A DNA stretch of 64,000 bases, taken from assembly GCA_963708805.1 (NCBI GenBank), contig CAVPUA010000003.1, positions 62,001-126,000 of the forward strand. The letters are read 5' to 3'. How positions within the stretch are numbered: position 1 is the first letter of the stretch; each line of letters opens with the position of its first letter. The notes below the pieces were generated by a model. It did no database searches. It saw nothing but the letters and a program-made list of their open reading frames with translations, and had not been told where the DNA came from. The position numbers and the translations under genes were made by a program. Origin of the DNA: CAVPUA01 sp963708805. Its GTDB lineage: Bacteria > Actinomycetota > Actinomycetes > Mycobacteriales > Jatrophihabitantaceae. This document shows positions 38,122 to 45,729 of this stretch, one piece after another.

Positions 38122-38457
38122 GTGACCGCTCCTGATCTTGCCCAGATCGTCGCTCAGAGCGCCGACACCGCCGGACTCCACGCCACGGTTCCCGCCCTGC
38201 TGCTCGAACTGCAGACCGAGCTCGGCGCCGTGGCCGCAACCGCCACCGCCGCCACCGAGCGCGGGCGCCGTCCGTTCCGCCCGCCGGCCGACTGGCCGGC
38301 CCGGCTGGGTTCGCTTGCCTACGGCATCTACTTGTTGGCCGACCAGAGTGGAATCGATCTCGCCGCCGAGATCCGCGCGGTCGCGGCGACCACGGCCCGA
38401 AGCGCCGAGATCGCCCAGCAACAGGATCAGGCCGGCTGGCCGTTCGACGCTCGCTGA
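38122..38457 (+). CDS. Small helical protein, function unknown
   Basis: Protein of 111 residues starting at GTG 38122 (VTAPDLAQIVAQSADTAGL). Composition is Ala-rich and helical throughout, with LLLELQTELGAVAATA and ADWPARLGSLAYGIYLLADQSGIDL. The arrangement recalls MazG-like all-alpha nucleotide hydrolases, but the E-x-x-E metal motif is not clear, so I do not assign that activity. It is divergent from the DUF2520 gene and converges on the Ig-like gene with 12 bp between. Confidence 0.6.
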   Translation: MTAPDLAQIVAQSADTAGLHATVPALLLELQTELGAVAATATAATERGRRPFRPPADWPARLGSLAYGIYLLADQSGIDLAAEIRAVAATTARSAEIAQQQDQAGWPFDAR

Positions 38458-38469
38458 GCCACCGGAGAG

Positions 38470-40230
38470 TTACGAGACGGTGAATGCGGCGCTGACGACC
38501 GAGATCGACCCGGACGTGGCCTGCAGCGTGTAACCAATGCCCGGGGCGAACGCGATCAGGCCGGCCCACCCGGTGATCGAGAGGTTTGCGAAGCTGGCCG
38601 TCCCGCCCGAAGTGGACGCGGTGGTCGTTCCGTTGAGCACACCGCCGAAGCCGAGGAGACCGCCCGAGCCGGCGTTGTTGGCGATCGCGATCGTCACCGA
38701 GGCGCTGGTCAGGTTGCCGTAGGCGTCGAAGGCCTGAACCGTGACGGCCGGCGTGATCGTCGAGCCCGCGGTCACGTTGGTGGGCTGCTGGCCGAACTGC
38801 AGCTTGGCGACCGCGCCCGGCGTCAGAGTCTCGGCCTGGGTGCCGCTGGCCGACCCGGCCGTAGCGCTGATCGTCGGCGTACCGGCGACCGTGTCGGCGT
38901 AGTAGAAGGTGGCCGTCGACGTCCCGGCCGGGATGACCACAGTGGTCGCCACCGCGCCACCGGAGGTGCGGGAGAACGTCCCGGCCGACGAACTGCTGCT
39001 CAGCGTCACGGTGGTGCCGCCGGTGGGTGCCAGGGCGGCGTTGCCCGAGGCGTCCTGGACCTGGACGGTGATCGGGCCGAGCGTCGGGCTGGTGCGCACC
39101 GGGCCGCTGACGGCCGCCGTTGCGAAGACGATCTTCGCCGGTGCCACGATCGCGTTCGTCAGCGTGAACGTGACCGTGTTGGTGCCCGTGCTGGTCGCGG
39201 TGACGCTGTACGACCCGGTCGTCACGTTGGCGCTCAGCGGGGCCGTCGCCTGGCCGTTGCTGGCCGACGTGGCGTTGGCGGTGTAGCTGGAAGTGAAGTT
39301 CGCGGACGCGCCACTGGACGGTGCGGCGAACTGCACGGTGGCGTTCGGGACCGGGTTGCCCGCCGCGTCGGTGACGAGGACGACCAGCGGATTGGCGAAC
39401 GGCGCACCGATGCCCGTGGTCTGAGCCGATCCGGACACGATCGCGATGGTCTTCGCGCTGCCCGCGGTGATCGTGAACGACGTGCTCTGGGCCTGCGCAT
39501 AGCCGGTGCCGTTCGCGTACAGGACGTACGTCCCGACCTTGTCGACGGACAGGTTGCTGAAGGTGATCTTGCCGGTCGAGTCGGACGTCCCGGTGAGCGT
39601 CCCGGACAACGTCGCCCCGGTCCCGCTGAGCGAGAGGGTCACGCTGACGCCGGATGTGGTGACGTTGGTCCCCGCGGAGTTCTGCAGCTGGACGACGACG
39701 GTACCGAGCGTCGCGTTCGACGACGACGACGCCGACGGGTTCTGGGCGAACTGCAACTTGTTGGGAGCGACCGTGACGACGACGCTGCCGCTCGCGCCAC
39801 TGGTGGCGGTCCAGGAGTTGTACGTCGCGACGACGGTGTAGGTCCAGGTCCCGGACGTCGTCACGGTGTCGGCGCAGGACGTCGCGGTGATCAAGGTTGT
39901 GGCGCTGCTGCCGCAGGCGGCGACGGTCGTCGGGCCGCTCGTGCGAGTGACGTAGTAGCCCTGAGGAGCCGGCGTGCCGGTAGAGGCGGTCCAACTGACG
40001 GCGACGGTCCCCGTGCTGGTGCCGGGGACGGTCACGTTCGTCGGAGCGGCGAGCGTGCCCACCGTCGAGTTCTTGGCCCCGCTGCCCGTGGTCGACCAGT
40101 AGGCCGATGCCGACGTGGCGGTCAGCACGGCGGTCACGAGCATCGCGATGATGATCAGGGCCGTGTGACGAAGCCCTGCGCGCGGGACGAGGAACCGCGA
40201 GTGCTCGCGGTGCTCGGACGGGCGGGTCAT
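38470..40230 (-). CDS. Secreted multi-Ig-like repeat protein with YWST motif
   Basis: Surface or secreted protein of 586 residues, extremely rich in Ser, Thr, Ala, Gly. The signal segment is ALIIIAMLVTAVLTATSASA, immediately followed by YWSTTGSGA. A fibronectin-III-like domain (PTNVTVPGTSTGTVAVSW) comes next, then about four Ig-like/invasin-like domains marked by VVQLQNSAG, VLVTDAAGNPVPNATVQF, VQVQDASGNAALAP and VQAFDAYGNLTSA. No C-terminal anchor or sorting signal is present. It ends a three-gene unit on the minus strand, 10 bp after the 40241-40819 gene. Probably adhesive or structural; role inferred from architecture. Confidence 0.75.
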   Translation of the reverse strand: MTRPSEHREHSRFLVPRAGLRHTALIIIAMLVTAVLTATSASAYWSTTGSGAKNSTVGTLAAPTNVTVPGTSTGTVAVSWTASTGTPAPQGYYVTRTSGPTTVAACGSSATTLITATSCADTVTTSGTWTYTVVATYNSWTATSGASGSVVVTVAPNKLQFAQNPSASSSSNATLGTVVVQLQNSAGTNVTTSGVSVTLSLSGTGATLSGTLTGTSDSTGKITFSNLSVDKVGTYVLYANGTGYAQAQSTSFTITAGSAKTIAIVSGSAQTTGIGAPFANPLVVLVTDAAGNPVPNATVQFAAPSSGASANFTSSYTANATSASNGQATAPLSANVTTGSYSVTATSTGTNTVTFTLTNAIVAPAKIVFATAAVSGPVRTSPTLGPITVQVQDASGNAALAPTGGTTVTLSSSSSAGTFSRTSGGAVATTVVIPAGTSTATFYYADTVAGTPTISATAGSASGTQAETLTPGAVAKLQFGQQPTNVTAGSTITPAVTVQAFDAYGNLTSASVTIAIANNAGSGGLLGFGGVLNGTTTASTSGGTASFANLSITGWAGLIAFAPGIGYTLQATSGSISVVSAAFTVS

Positions 40231-40240
40231 GGCAGGTTCC

Positions 40241-40819
40241 TCAGTCGCTGGCGTAGGTCAGGGTCACGGTCGCGCCCTTGCAGGCGTCCTGGTCGACGGA
40301 CTTGTCGTTGAAGCTGATCAGGGCGCCGGCGAACGGAGCGGAGCCACCGGGCGCGACGACCAGGCCGACCGGCATGGTGATGTCCGTCAGGACGAAGTCG
40401 CTGCTGTCACAGGTCCCACTCGCAGCCGACGCGGACTTGGTAACGCCGGCGATGCTCACCGTCACCGAGTTGACGAAGATGGTCTTGTCGGTCGGGTTGT
40501 TCACGACTCCGACGATCGTCGAGGCGGGCGCGCCCGGTGCGAGGTCGGTGTTGAGCGAGGTCTGCTGGACGTCCACGTGGACGTCCGCACCCGAGAGGGT
40601 GTCGCAGGCGACCGTGGCCGCCGAGGCGGGGCGGCTGCTCACGAGGCTGAGACCGAGTGCGAGCAGGACGATCACGGCGGTGACTCCGCGGTGTCGCTCC
40701 GCCGTTCGGCGCCGGGCGGCGAGCAGCAACAGGGCGATGCCGGCGAGCAGGACGAGCACCGCGGTGGACATGATCGAGGTCAGCGGTGTGCCGGTGAAGG
40801 CGAGCGCTCCGCAGCCCAT
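40241..40819 (-). CDS. Secreted protein with N-terminal LAFTG-TM-RRR segment
   Basis: Protein of 192 residues with an unusual start. Residues 6-10 are LAFTG, followed by a hydrophobic stretch (about 14-35) and RRR at 36-38. This order, motif-helix-positive residues, is that of a C-terminal cell-wall sorting signal but sits at the N terminus. A second hydrophobic segment (47-62) ends at PASA, a possible signal-peptidase site, before a beta-rich domain with NNPTDKTIFVNSVTVSI and three cysteines. Its tail (SVDQDACKGATVTLTYASD) resembles that of the neighbouring protein (NCKTVSVPLVYTSN). AGGGGAGGA precedes the ATG. Function unknown. Confidence 0.65.
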   Translation of the reverse strand: MGCGALAFTGTPLTSIMSTAVLVLLAGIALLLLAARRRTAERHRGVTAVIVLLALGLSLVSSRPASAATVACDTLSGADVHVDVQQTSLNTDLAPGAPASTIVGVVNNPTDKTIFVNSVTVSIAGVTKSASAASGTCDSSDFVLTDITMPVGLVVAPGGSAPFAGALISFNDKSVDQDACKGATVTLTYASD

Positions 40820-40912
40820 GATCGTCCTCCCCTGTGCTCGTCGAATGCGTATGGCGGCGAGACGGGTCCGTCGCTCGGCTCGAACGCGGACCCGCCTCGC
40901 GGCGGTTCGGTA

Positions 40913-41458
40913 CTAGTTGCTGGTGTAGACGAGCGGAACCGAGACGGTCTTGCAGTTGTCCTGGTTGGTGGCGGCGTCGACCATGGCGATCGAGGCGCCA
41001 CCCCACGCGCCGACGTTGGTGCCGGACGCGATCTCGGCGTTGGTGGCGGTCGGCTGGACCAGGGTGAAGTCGGCCGAGGTGCACGCCGGCTTGGTCGTGT
41101 CGGTCTTGGACGACCAGCCCGACTGCACGGCGACGGTGACCTGACCGACGTACTGGTTGCCCGAGGCGGTGTTGGTGAAGTTGCCCGCGAGCGCCACCGC
41201 CGGGCCACCCGGGTAGAGACCGGCGACGGTGCTGGTCTGGTTGACCGTGATGGCGGTGTTCGTACCGACCGCCGCGCTGCCGGTGCCCGAGCCGCTGGTG
41301 CTCCAATAGGCGAACGCGGTGCCCGCGCCGGCGGCGGCCACGACCGCACCGACGCCGATGGCAATGATGGTGCGCCGGCGGCGCTTGTTCTTCTTCGGCG
41401 CCGCGGCAATGCCGGCCGTGTGGTGGTTCGTGACGTCTTCGTGGACGTTGTCGGACAT
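40913..41458 (-). CDS. Secreted TasA/camelysin-like protein with YWST motif
   Basis: Protein of 181 residues. A basic start (PKKNKRRRR) and hydrophobic segment (TIIAIGVGAVVAAAGAGTAFA) precede YWSTSGSGTGSA. The beta-rich mature domain contains LAGNFTNTASGNQYVGQVTV and two cysteines. The AFAYWSTSGSG pattern is common after the signal of TasA/camelysin-type and other actinobacterial secreted proteins. ATG 41458 follows GGGAGG and is preferred to an upstream ATG. It is first of the three-gene surface unit. Assembly into fibres is a family analogy, not shown here. Confidence 0.7.
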   Translation of the reverse strand: MSDNVHEDVTNHHTAGIAAAPKKNKRRRRTIIAIGVGAVVAAAGAGTAFAYWSTSGSGTGSAAVGTNTAITVNQTSTVAGLYPGGPAVALAGNFTNTASGNQYVGQVTVAVQSGWSSKTDTTKPACTSADFTLVQPTATNAEIASGTNVGAWGGASIAMVDAATNQDNCKTVSVPLVYTSN

Positions 41459-42015
41459 GGTGACCTCCCGATCAGATGGATGAGTCCGTGGCGGTTGCGC
41501 GTTCCGGGCCCCCGCCCCACGGACCCGATGCTGATCGGGTGCGCCTGGCTCGCCGTGATGCCTAGGCGGCGTTTCTCGTCGAGCCGGGACGAACGCTAAC
41601 ACCGAACTCACGCAAATAAAAATCGCACCGGTCGACCATTCCTGGGCGCAGTCCTTGTAGACACGGGCATAAAGCGCTTACGGCTAGGCCTGAATTCTCA
41701 CCCTGCGTAGTCTAGCGTTCGAAAAAAGCAAGCGTCATTGATTTGTCCGAGCCCCCGTGCCATGCTCGCGACGATGTCCCAGACCCCGGCCAGCCCTGAG
41801 AAGTCGGCGGTACGCCGCCGTCCGGACGATCAAGCCGGAGGCGCCTACCGCCGAACCCGGCGTGGGCGCCCACGGTCACTCACCGCACATGGGACCGCTC
41901 GAAAATACCGCCTTTACGGCCGATTTGTGAGGTCGCCCAGGCACGGAGAAGTAGCAGTTCTTCCGGCGCCTACCCCGTCCGGCTGGTCCAGCGGACCCCG
42001 CCTGCCGGGCTTGGC
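41459..42015. other. 557-bp non-coding divergent region
   Basis: This gap separates the surface-protein unit (minus) from the acyl-CoA dehydrogenase operon (plus). It contains locally AT-rich stretches (around 41608-41640 and 41720-41755). A 94-codon open frame at 41738-42022 is Arg-rich, lacks a credible ribosome-binding site and overlaps the next gene, so I do not call it. No RNA gene, repeat or riboswitch was recognised. Confidence 0.5.
41709..41738 (-). promoter_or_regulatory. Possible promoter of the surface-protein unit
   Basis: On the minus strand, ATGACG (41733-41738) is followed after 18 bp by TAGACT (41709-41714, TAnnnT). This would give a leader of about 250 nt before the ATG at 41458. 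Pattern only. Confidence 0.3.
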
Positions 42016-43167
42016 ATGCTGACCTCGTTCGACACGCCGGAGCGACGCGCCCTGCGAGCGTTGGCGGCTGATTTCGCGAGGACCGAGATCCTTCCCTTCC
42101 AGGCCGGCTGGGAGCTCGACGGCGAACTGCCGCGCTCGGTGCACCGCCGAGCCGGTGAGCTCGGCCTGCTCGGGCTCGCCTTCCCGGAGGCCGTCGGCGG
42201 AGGTGGCGGCGACCTCGTCGACGTCGTGACCCTCTGCGAGGAGTTGCACTACGCCGGGGTTGCCGGAGGCGTCTTCGCGTCCCTTTTCACCGGCGGAATC
42301 GCGCTGCCGCACCTCGTCGACGACGGCACGGCGGCGCAGCTGGAGCGCTGGGTCGGTCCCGCGCTGCGCGGCGAGCGGATCGGCGCGTTGGCGATCACCG
42401 AGCCCGACGGCGGTTCCGACGTCGCCGCCCTGCGCACGACAGCCGCGTCCGACGGCGACAGCTACCTCGTCAACGGCGCCAAGACCTACATCACCTCCGG
42501 CGTCCGGGCCGATTTCGTGACGACCGCCGTCCGGACGGGCGGTGCGGGCGCCGCCGGCATCTCGCTACTCGTGATCGAGAAGGGGACGCCCGGCTTCAGC
42601 GTGTCCCGACGGCTGGACAAGATGGGCTGGCACAGTTCCGACACCGCGGAGCTCTGCTTCGCCGACGTCCGCGTTCCGCGGGACAACCTGGTCGGGGCCG
42701 AGAACTCGGGCTTCGCGCAGCTGGCCCGGCACTTCGTGAGCGAACGCCTCGTCCTCGCGGCGCAGGCCTACTCATCCGCCCAGCGGGCGCTCGATCTGGC
42801 CGTCGCCTGGTGCCGTCAGCGTTCGAGCTTCGGCCGGCCGCTGATCGCCCGTGCGACCGTGCAACACACGCTGACCGAGATGGCCCGTCGGGTGGACGTG
42901 GCCCGCACCTACACGCGGTCGGTTGCGATCCGGGCCGTCGACGGACCGGCCGACCTCGTCGCCGAGGTGTGCTTTGCCAAGAACACCGCGGTCGAGACCG
43001 GCGAATGGGTCGTCAGCCAGGCGTTGCAACTACACGGCGGCCTGGGCTACATGCGCGAGGCCGAGATCGAGCGGCAGTACCGCGACATGCGCATTCTCGG
43101 GATCGGCGGCGGCACGACCGAGATCCTCAGCAGCCTCGCCGCCCGGCGACTGGGCTACACCGCATGA
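42016..43167 (+). CDS. Acyl-CoA dehydrogenase (first)
   Basis: FAD flavoprotein of 383 residues for alpha,beta-dehydrogenation of acyl-CoA. Family blocks are LGLAFPEAVGGGGGD, LAITEPDGGSD, YLVNGAKTYITSG, GFAQLARHFVSERL and the C-terminal ALQLHGGLGYMREAEIERQYRDMRI. An HGGLGY-type C-terminal segment and the catalytic-Glu region fit short/branched-chain or isovaleryl-type enzymes, but substrate is not certain. First of four genes transcribed together; 16 bp precede the next start. Confidence 0.9.
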   Translation: MLTSFDTPERRALRALAADFARTEILPFQAGWELDGELPRSVHRRAGELGLLGLAFPEAVGGGGGDLVDVVTLCEELHYAGVAGGVFASLFTGGIALPHLVDDGTAAQLERWVGPALRGERIGALAITEPDGGSDVAALRTTAASDGDSYLVNGAKTYITSGVRADFVTTAVRTGGAGAAGISLLVIEKGTPGFSVSRRLDKMGWHSSDTAELCFADVRVPRDNLVGAENSGFAQLARHFVSERLVLAAQAYSSAQRALDLAVAWCRQRSSFGRPLIARATVQHTLTEMARRVDVARTYTRSVAIRAVDGPADLVAEVCFAKNTAVETGEWVVSQALQLHGGLGYMREAEIERQYRDMRILGIGGGTTEILSSLAARRLGYTA

Positions 43168-43183
43168 CCGAAGGAGCAGACGA

Positions 43184-44341
43184 GTGAACTTCACCGAGAC
43201 CGAAGAGCAGCAGGCCCTGCGCAGCGCGGCGGCCGATCTCGGCAAGCGCTACGGGCGGGACTACTCCTTGCGCAAGGCCCGCAACCACGAGCCGCTGGAC
43301 GAGCTGTGGCACGAGGCGGGCGAGCTCGGGTTCGTCGGCCTGAACCTGCCGGAGGCCTACGGCGGCGGCGGAGCCGGCATGTACGAGCTGGCGATCGTCG
43401 AGGAAGAACTCGGCGCGGCCGGATCGCCGTTGCTGATGATGGTCGTCTCGCCGGCGATCTGCGGCACGGTGATCGCGCGATTCGGCACCGAGGCCCAGAA
43501 GCAGCGCTGGCTGCCCGGAATCGCCGACGGCTCGAAGATCATGGCGTTCGCGATCACCGAACCCGACGCCGGTTCGAACTCGCACAAGATCACCACGACG
43601 GCCCGGCGCGACGGCGACGAGTGGGTGCTGACCGGCCGCAAGATCTACATCTCGGGAGTCGATCAAGCCGCCGCGGTGCTGGTCGTCGGCCGCACCGAGG
43701 ATGCCCGCACCGGACGCCTGAAGCCGGTGCTGTTCGCCGTGCCCACCGATGCGCCGGGCTTCGAGTTCCGCCCGATCGACATGGACATCGTGATGGCCGA
43801 CCGCCAGTTCATGGTCTTCCTCGACGACGTCCGGGTGCCGGCCGACGCGCTCGTCGGCGAGGAGGACGCCGCGCTGGCCCAGCTGTTCGCCGGCCTCAAT
43901 CCCGAACGGATCATGGCGGCATCGATGGCGATCGGTACCGGCCGCTTCGCGCTCGACAAGGCCGTCGCCTACGCCAACGCGCGCTCGGTGTGGGACAAGC
44001 CGATCGGCACCCACCAGGGGCTGGCTCATCCGCTCGCGCAGGCCAAGGTCGAGATCGAGCTGGCGAAGTTGATGATGCAGAAGGCGGCCTCGCTGTACGA
44101 CTCCGGCGACGACGTCGGGGCCGGCGAGTCGGCCAACATGGCCAAGTACTCGGCCGCCGAGGCCAGCATCCACGCCGTCGACGCCGCGGTCCAGACTCAC
44201 GGCGGCAACGGGCTGGCCAGCGAGTACGGCCTGGGCAGCATGATCGCCTCAGCGCGCGCCGGCCGTATCGCACCCGTCAGTCGCGAGATGATCTTGAACT
44301 TCGTGGCCCAGTTCAGCCTCGGGCTCCCGAAGTCCTACTAG
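43184..44341 (+). CDS. Acyl-CoA dehydrogenase (second)
   Basis: Second FAD acyl-CoA dehydrogenase, 385 residues, only moderately similar to the first. It starts at GTG 43184 (VNFTETEEQQALR) after AAGGAG. Blocks are FVGLNLPEAYGGGGAG, AFAITEPDAGSNSHKITT, VLTGRKIYISG, LNPERIMAASMAIG and VQTHGGNGLASEYGL. GRxxFALDKAVAYANAR and MIASARAGRIAPVSREMILNF match broad-range dehydrogenases such as those of terpenoid or CoA-thioester degradation. Paired dehydrogenases often form heteromeric complexes in actinobacterial steroid pathways; this is possible but not shown. Confidence 0.9.
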   Translation: MNFTETEEQQALRSAAADLGKRYGRDYSLRKARNHEPLDELWHEAGELGFVGLNLPEAYGGGGAGMYELAIVEEELGAAGSPLLMMVVSPAICGTVIARFGTEAQKQRWLPGIADGSKIMAFAITEPDAGSNSHKITTTARRDGDEWVLTGRKIYISGVDQAAAVLVVGRTEDARTGRLKPVLFAVPTDAPGFEFRPIDMDIVMADRQFMVFLDDVRVPADALVGEEDAALAQLFAGLNPERIMAASMAIGTGRFALDKAVAYANARSVWDKPIGTHQGLAHPLAQAKVEIELAKLMMQKAASLYDSGDDVGAGESANMAKYSAAEASIHAVDAAVQTHGGNGLASEYGLGSMIASARAGRIAPVSREMILNFVAQFSLGLPKSY

Positions 44342-44358
44342 TCACGGGAAAGAGCCGC

Positions 44359-45114
44359 ATGACCGAGATCGTCCACCACGCGATCGAGCGCGCGATAGCG
44401 ACGATCACGTTGGACTCACCGGCCAACCGCAACGCGCTGTCCGCCCAGCTCGTCGGTGAGCTGATCGATCGACTCCAGACCGCCGGCCAGGACCCGGACG
44501 TCCGCGCGGTCGTCCTCGCCCATACCGGCTCGACGTTCTGCGCCGGCGCCGACCTCAACGAGTCACGCGCCGCAGGCGGCCCGGCGACCGGAACCGCGCG
44601 GATGCTGGCGTTGCTCCGGCAGATCGTCGAACTGCCCAAGCCGGTGATCGCCCGCGTCGAAGGACACGCGCGAGCGGGTGGTCTCGGCCTGATCGGCGCG
44701 TGCGACCTCGCCGTCGCCGGGCCCACGTCGACCTTCGCGTTCACCGAGGTTCGCCTCGGTCTTGCGCCGGCAATCATCTCGCTGACGACCCTGCCCCGGC
44801 TGGACGAGCGATCGGCCTCGCGATACTTCTTGACCGGCGAGACATTCGATGCCGAAGTCGCCGAACGCATCGGGCTGATCACCCAGGCGAGTGCCGACCC
44901 GCACGCCGCGATCGAGCTGATCGCCGACGCGTTGCGACTGTGCTCGCCCCAGGGCCTGGCCGAGACCAAGCCGCTCACGACGGCCAGGATGCGCGAGCTC
45001 ATCGCCACCCAGGGCGAGGACGCCCAGGCTCAGTCGGCCCGGCTGTTCGGCTCGGACGACGCCCGCGAGGGCATGCTCGCGTTCCTGCAGAAGCGCCCGC
45101 CGAGGTGGGCATGA
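44359..45114 (+). CDS. Enoyl-CoA hydratase/isomerase family protein
   Basis: Crotonase-fold protein of 251 residues. The CoA-binding/oxyanion segments are NRNALSAQLVGEL, STFCAGADLNES and GHARAGGLGLIGACDLAVAG. The first catalytic-Glu position of typical hydratases is occupied in the FAFTEVRLGLAPAIISLTTLPR helix, which continues with the usual second region. It would hydrate the enoyl-CoA made by the preceding dehydrogenases. Its stop overlaps the tetR-like start by 4 bp (ATGA). Confidence 0.88.
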   Translation: MTEIVHHAIERAIATITLDSPANRNALSAQLVGELIDRLQTAGQDPDVRAVVLAHTGSTFCAGADLNESRAAGGPATGTARMLALLRQIVELPKPVIARVEGHARAGGLGLIGACDLAVAGPTSTFAFTEVRLGLAPAIISLTTLPRLDERSASRYFLTGETFDAEVAERIGLITQASADPHAAIELIADALRLCSPQGLAETKPLTTARMRELIATQGEDAQAQSARLFGSDDAREGMLAFLQKRPPRWA

Positions 45115-45719
45115 CCGCGACGCGCGAACCTCAGCAGGACCGCAGCCGCGCGACTCGGTTGCGGCTGCTCGACGCCGCCGTCGAAAGCCTCGTCGATCGG
45201 GGCTGGGCGCACAGCACGGTCGCCGAGGTGGCCGAGCGGGCGGGTGTGTCGCGGGGCGCCGCGCAGCACCACTTCCCGACGCGCGAGGCGCTGATCACGG
45301 CCGCGGTCGAGCACATGACCCTTCGCCGCGGCCGGACGATCGCGGCGACCACCGACGAGCTGGCCACGCTGGCACGGGGTCCGTTGCGCACCGGCCGGGC
45401 GCTCGACATCATCGTGGGCTGGTTCATCGGCGATCCCTTCCGGGCCGCGCTCGAGCTGTGGGTCGCCGCGGCCGCCGATCCGCAGCTGCGCACGCTCGTC
45501 CTGCCCCTCGAGCGCAACATCGGCCGGCTCGCTCATCAGGCCGCCGTCGATCTGCTCGGCGCCGACGAGGACGAGCCGGGGGTCCGCGAGATGATTCAAG
45601 CGACCCTGGACCTGGCCCGTGGACTCGGCTTGTCGAGCCTGCTGAGCGACGACGAGGCCCGGCGCAAGCGGATCCTGCGGCAGTGGGCGGTGGCGCTCGA
45701 GCGCGCGATTTCGGACTGA
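45111..45719 (+). CDS. TetR-family transcriptional regulator
   Basis: Repressor of 202 residues. The N-terminal helix-turn-helix is RLRLLDAAVESLVDRGWAHS followed by TVAEVAERAGVSRGAAQHHFPTREAL. The C-terminal ligand domain is helical (FRAALELWVAAAADPQLRTL). As last gene of the acyl-CoA operon it most likely controls that operon in response to a CoA thioester, by analogy with FadR/KstR-type regulators. Ligand and operator are unknown. Confidence 0.9.
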   Translation: MTATREPQQDRSRATRLRLLDAAVESLVDRGWAHSTVAEVAERAGVSRGAAQHHFPTREALITAAVEHMTLRRGRTIAATTDELATLARGPLRTGRALDIIVGWFIGDPFRAALELWVAAAADPQLRTLVLPLERNIGRLAHQAAVDLLGADEDEPGVREMIQATLDLARGLGLSSLLSDDEARRKRILRQWAVALERAISD

Positions 45720-45729
45720 GTAGCGCGCG

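Noticed and set aside
38122..38457. MazG-type nucleotide pyrophosphohydrolase
   Set aside because: Helical pattern is suggestive, but the acidic metal-binding E-x-x-E and downstream E-x-x-D are not convincing.
36338..39994. A 1218-codon minus-strand frame running through panC, DUF2520 and the Ig-like gene
   Set aside because: Only its ends are real: panC at the 3' end and the first part of the DUF2520 protein. The portion over the Ig-like gene is a shadow frame of low-complexity Arg/His sequence.
41738..42022. 94-codon plus-strand frame in the divergent gap
   Set aside because: Arg/Pro-rich, no ribosome-binding site, overlaps the acyl-CoA dehydrogenase start and has no recognisable similarity.
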